From Anisodus tanguticus (Eukaryota; Streptophyta; Magnoliopsida; Solanales; Solanaceae): a stretch of 64,000 bases of DNA. This document shows positions 11,382-24,245 of this stretch, in pieces. The notes below the pieces were generated by a model. That model was not told the DNA's origin. It did no database searches and saw only the letters and a program-made list of their open reading frames with translations. The position numbers and the translations under genes are program-made. The stretch lies in NCBI GenBank assembly GCA_034509755.1, contig CM067541.1, forward strand, positions 24,620,501-24,684,500, given 5' to 3'. The first letter of the stretch is position 1, and each line of letters opens with the position of its first letter.

Positions 11382-12514
11382 CTTAAAAAAAGTCTTACTT
11401 TAGGAGTAATGATGCATATTTTTTTTTTAATTTATTCAACACCTAGAACAGTTAGTAATATTTGGTATTGAGAAAGATTTAAACTATGAAGAGCACTTTA
11501 AAAATTGTAAACCTCTCATGTCTAAGTATGATCTTTGTCACCCTCTCGTGCTACAGCTTGAAATTTGGACCATGTACAATATATTTGTGTATTCTAGTAG
11601 CATTTCTTTGAATTTGACCCTAACAAATAGAAAATTATATTATAAGAGAAGAAAAAGAGGATAAGTTAACCTGAAAAACAAGTTAAAGAAATAAAAGGAA
11701 AATTAACGTTTTAAAGTAAAATGAAAGAACAAGAAAGGGGAAAATTAAAAGAAAAACAAACGTATGGAGGTGCGGGAGTAGCTAGGGTTGTTTAATTGTT
11801 TATACTAGTGTTTATTATTGACCAGTCAACTGAACATTTACTATTTATACAGCCCAATCATCTAATCGAGTTGAAGTTTTATATATGTATACAATCTTTT
11901 TATAATAAAAAATATTGTCATTGTGTAAGGTAATTATAGATAAAATTCAACAGTTAATGATAAATAAGAAAAAAGAAGTAATTTACTATCACATGTTAAA
12001 CTATATTGATAGTATAAGAAAATTATTGTCATGCTAACCCTTAATCTGACAGCGGCTAAATAACTGAACTGAATTGTCCAACTTAATCAAACAAACCAAC
12101 GTAATAATAGTAAAATTAAATCATTCAAGTCTAATACTAAGTTCTAAGAACTGAGACAGTAAGCCTAAATCATGAATCTCTAAGATATATTGTATACAAA
12201 TGTTCCTCATGCAATTCTCCAATCAACAACATGAAAACTTTGTTCTAAGTCAATCATTTTCTTAGCGGGCTTGAGACTAAAAGAATGATTGAGACAACAA
12301 ATAGTCATCTCTCCATCCTTTGAATACCCATATAAACATCGAAGGCTATTGAAATGACTAATTCCTGAAAATTAGAAGGTAAGAAAATAAATATTATGTC
12401 TAAGTCTCCACCAAATAGAGAGAAGCATAAAAAATGTTGGGCTGAAAACTAATCCTAATTGGTATTGCTTGGAATGTAGTTAGCAATATATGCATTCAAG
12501 AAACTAAAAACATA
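11382..12514. other. Intergenic, AT-rich, no gene seen
   Basis: No ORF, RNA gene or clear repeat structure was recognised. The composition is uniformly AT-rich up to the target duplication of the hAT element. Confidence 0.4.
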
Positions 12515-13681
12515 CCATTGCATAGGGGTAGGCAAAAAATCCGGAGAACCGAAAAAATCGAACCGAACCAAACCGACGATTCAGTTCGGTTAAAAAATGG
12601 TTATAAAACCGATTTCAGAAAAAATCGGTGCAATTTTTTTAAATTGATTCGGTTCGGTTCATGTGATTTATTGATACACCGAACAGAAAAATCGGGGCTA
12701 TTCTTATAATTAACCATACCCCTATATAAATTAAATCCCTAACCAGTAAACCCTAATTCCTAAATCATTTTGCCTCTGTTCTCTTCCGCTGATCTCATCT
12801 ACTCGATTTTGATTTATCTAACTGAGTCCGAGTCAATTTCGACTATCAGATAATCAGCATTCAATAGTTAACCCATAAATCTTCAAGCTTCAACAGTTAA
12901 TCTTCTGCTCGATTTCGATTTTGATTTCTCTAACCAAGCCGATTTGGATTATCAGAGAATCAACATTCAACAGTTAACCCATAAATCTTCTGCTCGATTT
13001 CGATTTCTCTTCAAGCCATAACCCATAAATCTTCAAGCTTCAACAGTTAATCAAATCAATTTCAAGCCCTAACCTATAAATCTTCAAGCTTCATTAGAGA
13101 ATCAACAATTTTGCTCTTTTCTCTTTTCTCTTTTGCTCGATTTCGATTTCTTTCTCTCGAAGACTCGAAGTCGAAGCTTCATTAGAGGACCCGACTTTCC
13201 GTTACCGCCAGTGCCACCACAAAGGTAATCCGATCCCTTTACTCATTTATTTCTCTCGTTCTGATTTCTCATCTGTTTCATGCTATGTTTGAATCATGTT
13301 TGTCGAAACATTATGGAGAAGCTATGAATTAGACATTTTGTATTCAATGATGTTGTTAAAGTCATGTTCGACTGTGTATTAGGCTGTGTGTTATGTTAAT
13401 TTTCTGATTATTCTCATCTGTTTCATGCTTTGTTTGAACCATGTTTGTCGAAATATTATGGAGAAGCTATGAATTAGGCGTTTTTGTATTCACTGATGTT
13501 GTTAAAGTCATGTTCGACTATGTATTAGGCTGTCTGTTATGTTAAATTTCTAATTATTCTCACCTGTTTCATGCTTTGTTTCAGTTTGAACCATGTTTGT
13601 CGAAACATTTGTCTGATGTTTTGTATTCAGTTATTCACTCTGTATTTGACAAATTGCTCATGACCATTCTAATATTGTAGA

Positions 13682-15752
13682 ATGGAAGACATTTTGGATG
13701 ATGGAACATAAGTGGTGAAACGAACCGACGAGGAAAAATTGAGATCAAAAGTTTGGAATTTTTTTACTAAGTTACCTAGAGGAAAGAAATCCAAATATCA
13801 TTTTTGCCGAAAAGAATATGCTTGCGATAGCTCGTTAGTTGGGACAACTAATTTAAGGAACCACTTAGGTAGATACAAAGTGTACAAGAAATCGAAGCTT
13901 GAAGAGGATAAGAATAAAAAAGTATTAACTCATGACAAGGGTAAGGACAATGATAAAGTTGTATTTGTAGGGTTTAATAAAGATGTTTGTAGAGCCGCAC
14001 TTGTGAAATTGATTATTAAAGATGAGTTAACTTTTAGATTTATGGAGAGTCAGAACTTTATGGAGTAAATGAGGGTTTGTTGTCCCGGATTTGAGGTGCC
14101 TTCACGAAGAACGATTGCACGGGATATTCTTCAGTTGCATCAAACTGAGAAGGCTTTAATTAAAAGAATCATGAACTCAAACCAACAAAGGATTTATATT
14201 ACAACAAACACGTGGACATCAATTCAAATTAGTAGCTACGTGGTAATAACTAGACATTTTATTGACTGTGAATGGGTGTTGCATAAAAAGATACTTGCTT
14301 TTACGCCAATTTCTAATCATAAAGGAGATGGTATTGGAAATATTATAGATAAATATTTATTGGATTGAGGTATTGATAGGCTATTCACAATTATTGTGGA
14401 CAACGCAAGTGCTAATCAAGTTGCAATTGCTTATGTGAAGAAGAAACTGACAAATTGGAGTCCTAAGGCGATGGTTTTAAATGGTGATCATATGCATGTG
14501 AGGTGTGTTGCACACATAGTGAACTTGATTGTTCAGGATGGGTTGGTAGAAGCGAAGGACTCAATAGTTGTTGTTCGTAATGCGGTGAAGTATGTAAGAT
14601 CTTATCCGACAAAGTTGCAAAAATTCAAGACATGTGTTGAGCGAGAGAAAATATCATATAAGGGACTTATGGTTTTGGATGTGCCAACCAGATGGAATTC
14701 GACATACTTAATGTTGGAAAAAGTTGTGATATTTGAAAAAACGTTTGATAGGTTAGAGGAGGACGATGGCCACTACAAAAGTTGGCTTAACGAAGATGAA
14801 TGGAAGAAAAAGGGTTGGGCCACCAATTTTTGTGGATTGGGATAATGCTAAGAGGTTAGTACGTTTTTTTGTCAGTTTTTTATGATGTGACATTAAAATT
14901 CAGTAGTACAAAATGTGTGACTTCTAGTGATTTTTTGAATGAGTTGTGAAAAGTTTATCTTCATCTTAGCTCACTATCGGAATCTACTGATTTGTTGGTG
15001 AAAAAAAATGTTAATGGCATGAGAGATAAGTTTGTGAAATATTGGGAGTACTTCTATAGAAAAGGAGAACAAACTATTAATTATAGCAAATATGCTTGAT
15101 CCAAGGTGTAAATTTGAATTTATAAATTGATGCTTTGGAAGTATATTTGATAGTAGGAAGGTTGATGAAATTAAAGCTGATATCAAAGAGTTGTTATTGC
15201 AGTTATTTGAAAGTTATAATGATGATGGCCCAAATAGTAGTGTGGGTAGTAGTTCATATGCTCAATTAAGTAAAGTTTGTGATAGTGGCAGTAGTAGAAA
15301 AGAATCAATTGATCCTTTTCAACTGTTTAAAAAGATGAAGACAACTAAAAATGATGATTTTGGGGTGAAGAATGATGATTTTGGGGTGAAGAATGATGTT
15401 GAGAGATATTTGTTAGAGCGGAATGAAAGTCCTAATGATCCAAATTTTGATCTTTTGAGTTGGTGGAAGATGTATTCGTCTAAGTATCTGACTTTGTCAA
15501 AGATTGCCAAAGATATTTTGGCAATTCATGTATCTACTATGGCTTCCGAATCGATATTTAGCATGGGGGCGCATTCTTGACCCTTTTAGGAGTACATTAA
15601 CTCATAAGACAGTTGAAGCATTAATTTGCACAGAGAATTGGCTTCGCTCAACTCTTATAGGAGAACAAATTGCGCAACCAACCGAAGAAGAAACTGAGTT
15701 TTATAAAGAAGTTGAATTGAGTAACAATAATGTTTTTATAAATTGTTTTTAA
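13682..15752 (+). pseudogene. hAT transposase (BED finger, hAT dimerisation domain), broken
   Basis: The family cuts and pastes hAT DNA in the nucleus. In order: a BED-type finger region (EKLRSKVWNFF ... GTTNLRNHLGRYK), where two expected zinc-ligand cysteines read as tyrosine; a catalytic core (TTNTWTSIQ, HFIDCEWVLHKKIL, VDNASANQVA, RCVAHIVNLIVQDGL, DVPTRWNSTYLML); and the C-terminal dimerisation domain (DLLSWWKMYSSKY ... STMASESIF). An ATG at 13682 follows a plausible acceptor TTGTAG. In-frame stops are at 13709, 14066 and 14366 (TGG to TGA by family comparison). More frameshifts follow after 14845, and one lies at about 15570. A 21-bp tandem duplication at about 15350-15391 repeats DDFGVKN. 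No active protein can be made. Confidence 0.85.
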
Positions 15753-15996
15753 TAGAATGATTATACTTTAACATTTTGTTTATTATATTGACGCTTCGGC
15801 AAATTGTATGTAGACTTTGAAAAACTTTCAATCGTACCGCAATCACAAGAAATAGAACAAACACAAGCAGTTGAGGACTTGACAATTGATTGATATTGGC
15901 GTCATAATGGTAAAGTTCTCAAATCTACATTCCTTCAAATTAGTTTTTGCTGTTAGTATCTATCTATATTTGACTCATAAGAAGTCTTAGTTTATT

Positions 15997-16306
15997 TTTG
16001 TTTGCTGATGAAAGTTCATTTTTGGCCGCAGAAACGTTGTTGCTGTTGCTGATGCTGAAATTTGATGTTATTGTTATTGCTGGAATTTCTGTTGAAACTG
16101 TGAAATTCCTTTTGATGTTGCTGGAGCAGTTGAAACTGCTGGAATTTGATGTTGTTGTTGCTGGAATTTCTGCTGAACTGAAATTCCTGGTAGAAGTTGA
16201 TGTTGTTGTTGCTGAGATTCCTGTTGTTGTTGCTACCGCTGAAACAACTGAAATTCCTGCTGAAACTGTTGTTGTTGATGTTGTTGTTGCTGCTGTTGTT
16301 TAAAAA
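15997..16306 (+). repeat. Imperfect GTTGTTGCT / GAAATTCCTGCT tandem repeats in the hAT-1 3' part
   Basis: A run of imperfect trinucleotide-type repeats (GTT, GCT, with AAATTCCTG and TGAAACT blocks interspersed) between the transposase end and the 3' TIR. A 101-codon open frame crosses it, but the Val/Leu-rich translation simply reflects the repeat. I regard it as non-coding. Confidence 0.6.
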
Positions 16307-16587
16307 ACAAGTCTATGTATGTTCCTGTTAAAATTGGTTGTTGTTGTTGCTACTAATCTGTTGTTACATTTGCTATTGATGTTTAAAAAAACATAAACCA
16401 TTTGAACTTTATATTTGAATTTAAAAAATGATATAAATCGATACGTTCGGCGATATAAACCGATATATCAGTTTTTTTTTTAAAAAGTTTGATTCGGTTT
16501 TTATTTTAAAAAACAATTTTTATTCGGCTCATACTTTTTTGATACAAAACTGAACCAAACCGATATACGTCCACCCCTACCCTTGCA

Positions 16588-16729
16588 CGCTAAGATCCTG
16601 TTTGGATGGCCTTATAATTTATGGATTATAAGCCAAAAATAAAAAATTAGGAATCCAACTTATGACTTTTTGATTTATATGGTTTATGTTATGCACAGGT
16701 GATGTGCGACGCACAATCATAGTGTTAGG
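16588..16729. other. Spacer with MITE-like fragment
   Basis: The stretch from about 16590 (TGTTTGGATGGCCTTATAA, then TTATAAGCC) resembles one end of the TGTTTGGATTGGCTTA MITE at 44529-44735. No matching second end was found before the next element. Confidence 0.3.
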
Positions 16730-17533
16730 CAGTGTTTTTAAAAGCGTTTTCGGGGCGAGCTCCGGGGTGAGGCATATAAAAAATTCTCCGGAGCGCAAAT
16801 GAAAGGTGTACGCCTTAGAATTTGGGGTGTCAACCCCGGGCGCAAAGCGTAAGCTCCAAGGCGTATGCCTCGGGCATTAAATTTGATTTTTATTGTTCTA
16901 AAAGTATTTTTGCTATAGATTATGTATTGTTGGTTTAATGATATTTATAATTTATGTTATCATGTTTTATTTTGTAGTGAATTTTTCTAAAATATATAAA
17001 TAAATAAAGCAACTCTCATAGAAAATAACATTGTCATAAATAGCTTTTTTAGATGATTATGTCTGAAATTGATATGATAGAGATTTCATAGCACTATGTT
17101 CCTGAAGCAACTTTATTCATTTTTTATCATTATTCTTTACACTTTTTTCCTTTCTCCTTCTTTGAATATAAGAATAAAATCACTGCAAATATTAGTTGAA
17201 GGTGGAAATGACCAATAGATCTAGAGATTGGTGATGAAGTGAATGAAGATTTCATGTTAAAGATTATCTAGGTTATTATCATTTTCTATGTTGTTACTTT
17301 TCTCAAATAATAATTATAATTTTATATTATTGGTGATTTATTTGAATTTATTTACTGAATTTTAATGAAAATTTTACTTTTGCTTATATTTTAGTAATAA
17401 AATTATAAAATTGACATATATGAGAAATATGCCCCGTAGATTCGTGGGGCTTACTTCCCGTGTCTCGAGGCTTATGTCTTGCCCCGTACTACGTAAAACG
17501 CCTCGCCTCTCGCCCCCGCTTCTTAAAACACTG
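16730..17533. mobile_element. Non-autonomous hAT-like MITE (0.8 kb)
   Basis: Starts CAGTGTTTTTAAAAGCG at 16730 and ends CGCTTCTTAAAACACTG at 17533, near-perfect inverted copies. Flanks GTGTTAGG (16722-16729) and GTGCCAGG (17534-17541) agree at 6 of 8 positions, a decayed 8-bp target duplication. Subterminal zones are GC-rich with GGGGCG / CGCCTC words at both ends. The middle is AT-rich and non-coding. Confidence 0.75.
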
Positions 17534-18202
17534 GTGCCAGGCTAACCGGGATTTTTTGAAGGTCTACATACATGGTTGCAGCTCCGTTCTTGAGACATTC
17601 TATACATATTTGCCAGTTTTAAGTATTTTTAATGTATTCTAATTCTTCCATTAAGTCCCATATCGCATCGTACATTCATATAACACATTCCAAACACTCT
17701 ATTATCTTCAAATGATTCTTAACAAGCTATAAAACATTACGGAATGTTACATTATTTCCCTTATATGACATTTGTCCTGAGATGGCGAAGTTGATCGTTT
17801 CCCGAATAGCATTAGTCTCTATGTGGATCTCTTCCCGACCGGCCAGGCCGAATCGGGGTACATAACTCTCCAATTTTAAGAAAAAATGGTAGGGCTCTGT
17901 ATGGGAGACAACCAAAATTCTTATCCTGCTTCAACAACAACGATTATCTCGTACACCGACCATCCATTCCAACAATATACAACATCAAGATGCACTAATA
18001 TATGTCGTCATAGCTATTCACATTAAACACAAATATATGACACAAAACTTCATATGCTATATCTGTTAATGCCTAAAATAAGCTATGTACCTGAAATCTC
18101 AAATAACTATAGGTACTTTCCTTCATTGCCTGCTAGGGGGAGTTTAGCACCTAAAAGTTATAGTTCAGGAAGGGGGAGTAACATTAAATTAGGCATAGTT
18201 TA
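17534..18202. other. Spacer with gypsy-LTR-like and polypurine traces
   Basis: No gene is visible. Around 17740-17775, GGAATGTTACATTATTTCCC resembles the terminal segment of Tekay-like gypsy LTRs. Two AGGGGGAG tracts (about 18135 and 18170) look like Sirevirus polypurine tracts and precede the 5' LTR at 18203, so the element may have landed in an older relative. The last five bases, GTTTA (18198-18202), are the target duplication. Confidence 0.35.
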
Positions 18203-19137
18203 TGTTGATGTTGGATGGATGTTGTGACAACATCTGTAAATGCTCAGGACAACATCTATGAAAATAAGAATGTTGCCTACGATGTTGTAACAACATTCCT
18301 GACAACATTTCTGTAACAATTTTGCCTATTCTTCCGGCCATAACAGGTTGTGTTACTATGAGTAAAAAATGACCTATGCAAGCTAACAATGATGTTGTGT
18401 TTAAAACGTGGTAAAAGAAACAGTCAAAGCTTGGAGAGGAAGCAGCGTGAAGACCAAGTCCAAAACGTTGAGATTTTTAAGGAGCAAGAACCGGTCCAAG
18501 CTTAAGCCTTCTTTTACTCAGCCTCCGCAACCAACCAGTGAGGATTTTAAGGGAAGTTCCACACTATAAATAGAGGGGAACTTCAGAGTATCGATATCCA
18601 GATTTAAAACGAGAAGAATTACCAAGAAAGCTCTCGCATATTCACCTTAGAAACTGGATCAACACACTTAGCCTAAAGTAGTATAACAACATCTAGTCCC
18701 ACGTTACTATTGCTGCCCAGATTCTAGATCGAGCTTATATTTCAAGCAATAGTAATGAAGATGTTGTATTTGTCTTTGTAGATCTTTTAACTTTGGGCTG
18801 AAGTCATCTGCGACTTCACTTTTGTTTGTAATTTCTTTTTCGCATTTATTGTTCAACTTGGAAAAAGAAATTCATTTGTAATTGTATATAATTTATACAA
18901 TTCTTTGGTCATTGACCATCAAGGGATATATTAATATATACCCTTGAAAATATAAACCTTGTGTCTCTTTACTTTTCTGCTGCATTTACTCTATAAAGGT
19001 TTATAACGGTTTTATCACAATGTTGCCTCAGATGTTGACACAACATTGAAGGCAACATCCAGAAACTGTTTGAATTGTTCTCGCTGTTACGGTTTATTCT
19101 TACATATTTTTGCTTATCCGTAGCCCCGGACCCAACA
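18203..19137 (+). repeat. 5' LTR of the Sirevirus-like element
   Basis: 935 bp, TG...CA bounded. It has palindromes GATGTTGTGACAACATC (18218-18234) and GATGTTGTAACAACATT (18281-18297). Near the end is a nested inverted repeat in which ATGTTGCC / GGCAACAT enclose ATGTTG-ACA-CAACAT (19020-19058). A TATA box lies at 18565-18573. Confidence 0.92.
18565..18573 (+). promoter_or_regulatory. LTR TATA box TATAAATAG
   Basis: A canonical plant TATA box in the middle of the 5' LTR, followed by GGGGAAC. The same box is kept in the 3' LTR near 27606. It would place the U3/R boundary around 18600. Confidence 0.65.
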
Positions 19138-19139
19138 AG

Positions 19140-19151
19140 TGGTATCAGAGC
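19140..19151 (+). promoter_or_regulatory. Primer-binding site, initiator Met-tRNA
   Basis: TGGTATCAGAGC two bases after the 5' LTR is complementary to the 3' end of plant initiator methionine tRNA, the standard minus-strand primer of copia elements. Confidence 0.92.
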
Positions 19152-19194
19152 CAACACTTGATACAATAAGTATTTGATTCTGAATATTACGGCT

Positions 19195-21024
19195 ATGGAC
19201 TCAACTATACAAAACGTTGGTAGACTTCCAATTCTTGACGGAACTAACTATGCCTATTGGAAAATCCGACTATGTTCGCACATCAAATCCATTGATGTTC
19301 GAGCTTGTAGATCAGTTTCTGAAGGCTATGTGATTTTCAAGTACCCAGTAGACGAGGATGGTGATGTACTTACCAAACCTGAATCTGAATGGACCGCGAA
19401 AGAGATCAACAGTGCGAGCTTCAATGAAAAGGCCCTAAATGCGATATTTGGATGGGTAAATCTCTATATGTTTAAACTTATCCAGAATTGTACTACGGCC
19501 AAGGACGCTTGGGAGACCTTACAAACTCATTATGAATGTACCTCAAGTGTACGACGTACAAAGCTTCGCATGATTTTGAGCCAATACAAACGCTTAAGGA
19601 TGGAAGAATCTGAAGACATAAAATCCTATTTTGAAAAGTTAATTGACATTGCTAATCAGTGTCAAGTGTTTGGTTCTCCTTTAACCAACACACAACTTGT
19701 GGATAAAGCTCTCAGATCTCTTCCTGAAAGGTTTAATACTAAGATTTGTGCTATTGAAAAGGCCCATAATCTTGCTACTATGGATCTACATGCCTTGATG
19801 AGCATCTTTCAAACATATGAGATGAACATTTAGAGACAACGAGATCTGTATAAAGACAAAACTTTGGCACTCCAAGGACAAACTTCGGAAACTGAATTGG
19901 AAAACGAGGAAGAAAACTTGGAGGAACTGGGAAATGGTGCAACTGTTGCCTTACTTACTCGTCGATTCAATTCGATGGTGAGAAAGATCAACAATGATCG
20001 CAATAAAGCCAAATACAAACAGCATCAAAACCCACTCTTTAATAAACACCCGAATAGGTCACCTTCTGATCAAAGTAATCACAATCCACTGAGGAAATCT
20101 AACTCCGACAGTACCAATTTCAATCCCAAACAACTCGAGGGAGTGCAATGTCATGCATGCCCGGGTTGGGGACACTATGCTAATGAGTATGCAAACACCC
20201 TTAGAAAAATTGGTAAGGTCATGTGGGTAACTCTTAGAGATGATGAGAATGAAGAGGAGGAAGGAGATCAAGAAGAAGAACCACAGGCAATGTTGGCATC
20301 CATGTTTGAACACTCACTATCCGACGATGAAGATGTTGTTGACAATGTTGCGACAACATCAGGAACAACATCAGACTCAACATCTGGAATGTCTTCAACA
20401 TCAGAGAGGTATGTATACTTTGACTATTCTGATGTAAATTGTTTTAGTGGATTTAATTCTTTATCTGAGGCTGTAAATTTGGATCTAGTTGACTCCAAAG
20501 ATGACGTAATAAAGGAATTACAAAGTCTTTTTAAAGCCTTAATCACTGAATTTGAGAAACTAGACTCAAAATCAAAATTAGTGACTCTTGAGAATAGCAA
20601 TCTGACAGGTACAATCAACCGATTAGAGGTGGCACTTACCAAGAAGGACCTAGAGCTTGGTAAGATTCGTGCACGATTGAACGTAGCTGAGACCACCTTT
20701 CAAAGGCTCAACATGGGAACCTCCAAACTGGATGAAATATTGAACTTCAATAAACCAACAAGGGCTGGACTTGGGTACCAATCTCCTAGCAAAACAAATA
20801 CTTCCAGAATCCATAGTCAAACTGAGAGGATAAAATTTGTCAAAGAAAATCCGAGTAACTCTCAGATCACTGAGATTGGATCGAAGTTTGTATGTAGCTT
20901 CTGTAAAAAGTCAGAACATCTTATGCCCTACTGCTACAAACTTCAAAACTCTGCACTCAGAATATTGCCTAAAATGTCATCAGCAATGTTGCCCAACATC
21001 ACTAACACCATTCAAAGCAACTAG
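19195..21024 (+). pseudogene. gag of the Sirevirus-like element
   Basis: Gag forms the virus-like particle. The ATG at 19195 gives MDSTIQNVGRLPILDGTNY, the usual copia gag start (LDGTNYAYWK). The UBN2-type domain follows to about residue 210. A TAG at 19831 interrupts the frame, probably from CAG or AAG, after which the same frame runs on. The first zinc knuckle near 20150 reads CHACPGWGHYANEY, with Tyr in place of the last Cys. A second CX2CX4HX4C knuckle (CSFCKKSEHLMPYC, about 20890-20935) is intact. Between them lie an acidic stretch and a Ser/Thr region (20280-20410) built on the palindromic ATGTTG/CAACAT repeats. A TAG at 21022 separates gag from pol in the same frame, so gag-pol was once continuous or joined by readthrough. 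Confidence 0.85.
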
Positions 21025-24000
21025 GCTGAAAGCAGAAGGAAGAAAAATGAATGGGTACCCAAACTGAATCTGAAATGTAATGTGTGCATAACTGCTTTGC
21101 TAACTAACATTACAGGTTCTTGGTATTTCGATAGTGGCTGCTCATGTCATATGACAGGTACCAAACGCCTATTGAAGGAGTATGGAGCATTCAATGGAGG
21201 ATACGTGACATTTGGAGGAGTAAGTAAGAGTAAGATAATTGGTAAATGAACTCTTAATGTTCCGGATGTACCAGCCTTGAAAAATGTTCTTCATGTAGAA
21301 GGTTTGGTTGCTAATCTTCTTAGCATAAGACAACTATGTGATGATGATCTCGAGGTGAAATTCAACAAGCTTGGATGCAAGGTTACAGATTCTGCGGATA
21401 AATGTGTCATGTCAGGAACTCGAACAGGAGATAATTGCTATCTAGTTGGTAGACAAGAGTTGTGCAACTCCGCAAAGGTAGGTGACTTGACACTTTGGCA
21501 TCAAAAGTTGGGACATGTCAACAATGGCACCTTGGGGAAGCTGATCTCATTTGAAGATGTCAGAGGCATTCCCAGACTGGATCCAAAAGATAAAACACTA
21601 TGCGAAGATTGTTTGAAAGGAAAGCAGACCCGAGTCTCTCACAATGTTATCCAACATGACGGACAACATTCAGGTATGTCTCATTGTTTTCAATTATTGC
21701 ATATGGATCTTATGGGTCCAATCGAGGTAGATAGCCTATGAGGGATGAGATATTCTTATGTGATAGTAGATGATTTTTCCAGATTCACTTGGATCTATTT
21801 TTTAAAGGAAAAATCACAAACCTTTGAGATGTTTAAAACACTTTACTCTAGGATTAAGAACCTGTTTTGTTCTTCGATTTTTAGAATTAGATCTGATCAT
21901 GGAAAGGAGTTTGAAAATCAAACCTTTGCAAAATTTTGTAAAAAGAAAGGCATATTCCATGAATTTTCGGCAACAAAAACACCACAACAAAATGGGGTTG
22001 CTGAGAGAAAGAACAAAACTTTACAAGAAATGGCTAGAGTTATGTTAAGTTCTAAGAAATTAACAAAAAGGTTTTGGGCAGAAGCCTTGAACACGGCATG
22101 TTACATAACTAATAGAATCTATTTAAGGCCAGAGACCAAGATGACACCCTATGAACTGTTAAATGGAAAGAAACCTACAGTGCGGTACTTTCATGTCTTT
22201 GGGTGTGTGTGCTATATTCTTAATGACAGGGATAAACTGGCCAAATTTAACTCTAAGAGTGACAAGGGAATATTCGTTGGCTACTCTCAAAATAGCCATG
22301 ATTATCGAATATACAATCTTCGGACAAAGACCATACAAGAATCAGTCAATGTTATTTTTGATGACCTGCTGGATATATCTGGTAGATCTTCAGAAAATAA
22401 CATTGTGGTTGCAGTTGAAGAGGAGCAACCCACTGAAGAAACATATGTAGTCTCAAAATCAGAAGAAACATCTGAACCTCAAAGAGAGAACACAGGGGAC
22501 GAAATCGAGGAGGAGTCTGCTACGGAAGTGAATGATCAAGTGAGAATATACCCTCCATCGAGGATTAGAAGGAAACATCCACCCGACCAGGTGATAGGGG
22601 AAGTTTTTTAGGAGAGGCGTACAAGATGGAAAGAGCCAGTGAATTACCGAGAAATGGTAAGGTATGTGTGCATGTCCACCATATACCAACAGGTAAGTCT
22701 TTCTTGTTTACATCTACTTTGGAACCCAAAAATATTGGGGAATCATTAAAAGATAATTTTTGGATTCAAACCATGCAAGAGGAGCTTGAACAATTTGCCA
22801 AAAATGAGGTTTGGGACTTGGTACCACGACCCAACAACAGAAATATTATTGGGACCAAGTGGATATTCAAACACAAATCAGATGAGTTAGGGAAGATTGT
22901 CAGGAACAAAGCTCGACTTGTTGCTCAAGGATATACACAAGTAGAAGGTATCGACTATGACGAGACCTTCGCTCATGTGATTAGAATTGAGTCAATAAGA
23001 TTGCTTCTTGCTATTGCTTGCTATCTAAAGATTACCTTGCACCAAATGGACGTTAAAGGTGCCTTCTTAAATGGATACTTGGACAAAGAAGTATATGTTG
23101 AACAACCAAAGGGATTTGAGGATCCTCACCATCCACATCATGTGTACAAACTCAAGAAAGCTTTGTATGGACTAACACAAGCCCCCCATGCATGGTATGG
23201 TCGTCTAACTAACTTTCTTGTTGAGTTTGGTTTCACCCGTACAGAAGCTGACAGAACATTATTTATTAAAAGACACGGTGTAGATGTAATAATAGCTCAA
23301 ATCTATGTTGATGATATTATTTTTGGTTCGACTAAAGAATCTTTCTTGAAGTCGTTTGTCGAAGCAATGTCGACAATATTTGAGATGAGCATGATTGGAG
23401 AACTAACATTTTTCTTAGGCTTGCAGATTAAACAGAATGAAGATAGGATCTTTGTATCTCAAAGCAAGTACGCCAAGAATCTTGTTAGGAGATTTGGTCT
23501 GAAAAATGCTAAACACATGAAGACTCCAATAGGCTCTACGCAACAGGTATGTAAAGACGATGTTGGACAAAATATTGACCCAACATTGTACCGATCTATG
23601 ATAGGTAGCCTTTTATACCTTACTGCCAGTCGCCCCGATATCATGTTCAGCGTATGTGTTTGCGCAAGGTTCCAAACCAGCCCCAAGGTATCTCATTTTA
23701 ATATTGTGAAACGTATCATTCGATATGTTGCCGGTACAAGTGACTTGGGAATTTGGTACTCCAAAGACACTAATCCTAATCTAATAGGATATAGTGACTC
23801 GGATTGGGCCGGCGATGTAGACGATAGGAAAAGCACTAGTGGTGGGTGTTTCTATCTTGGCAATAATCTAATCTCATGGTACAGTCGTAAACAAAATTGT
23901 GTATCACTCTCGACTGTCGAATCTAAATATGTGGCAGCCGGAAGTTGTTGTGCTCAACTGATTTGGTTACGACATATGCTAGATGACTATGGCATATCTA

Positions 24001-24245
24001 ATAACTCCATGATTTTGTACTGTGATAATCTGAGTGCTATTAATATTTCCAAAAATCCTGTTCAACATTCACGTACAAAGCACATAGATATAAGACATCA
24101 TTTTCTAAGAGACTTAGTGAAAAAATAGCTAGTTCAAATCGAACATGTTGATACTTTTTGTCAACTGGCTGACATTTTTACCAAACCTTTAGATCATGAG
24201 AGATTTTCTAGCTTGAAAAAATCTCTTGGTCTCTGTTTCCTTTGA
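21025..24245 (+). pseudogene. pol of the Sirevirus-like element (PR-IN-RT-RH)
   Basis: Protease core WYFDSGCSCHMTG lies at about 21120. The GAG-pre-integrase HHCC zinc site is LWHQKLGH ... CEDCLKGK (21490-21625). Integrase has catalytic residues in LLHMDLMGP, IRSDHGKEFEN and NGVAERKNKTL (21690-22030). Reverse transcriptase follows (22740-23430) with ARLVAQGYTQ, QMDVKGAFLNG and an intact YVDD (QIYVDDIIFGS). RNase H is last (23790-24245; DSDWAGD, STVESKYVA, YCDNLSAI, RTKHIDIRHHF). Stops occur at 21247 and 21739 (TGA) and 24126 (TAG), and the frame shifts around 22600-22700 between integrase and RT. The last codons end with TGA at 24243-24245. Catalytic residues survive even though the frame is broken, so decay is relatively recent. 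Confidence 0.9.

Larger units (their letters stand above)
12523..16579 (+). mobile_element. hAT transposon, complete ends, dead transposase (hAT-1)
   Basis: The element begins TAGGGGTAGG (12523) and ends CCACCCCTA (16571-16579), inverted copies of each other. It is flanked by 8-bp repeats CCATTGCA (12515-12522) and CCCTTGCA (16580-16587), one mismatch apart, the length expected of hAT. The subterminal 120 bases at both ends are packed with AACCGAAC / TTCGGTT words, probable transposase binding sites. A 5' untranslated region with CCCTAA and TTCAAGC repeats (12725-13680) precedes the transposase reading frame. The whole is 4,057 bp. Confidence 0.88.

Noticed and set aside
15998..16303. 101-codon open frame, Val/Leu-rich
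   Set aside because: It is the translation of a GTT/GCT repeat run inside the hAT-1 3' region; no independent protein features.
19174..19194. Gag start at 19174
   Set aside because: That codon is TTG; the ATG at 19195 gives the standard copia gag amino terminus.
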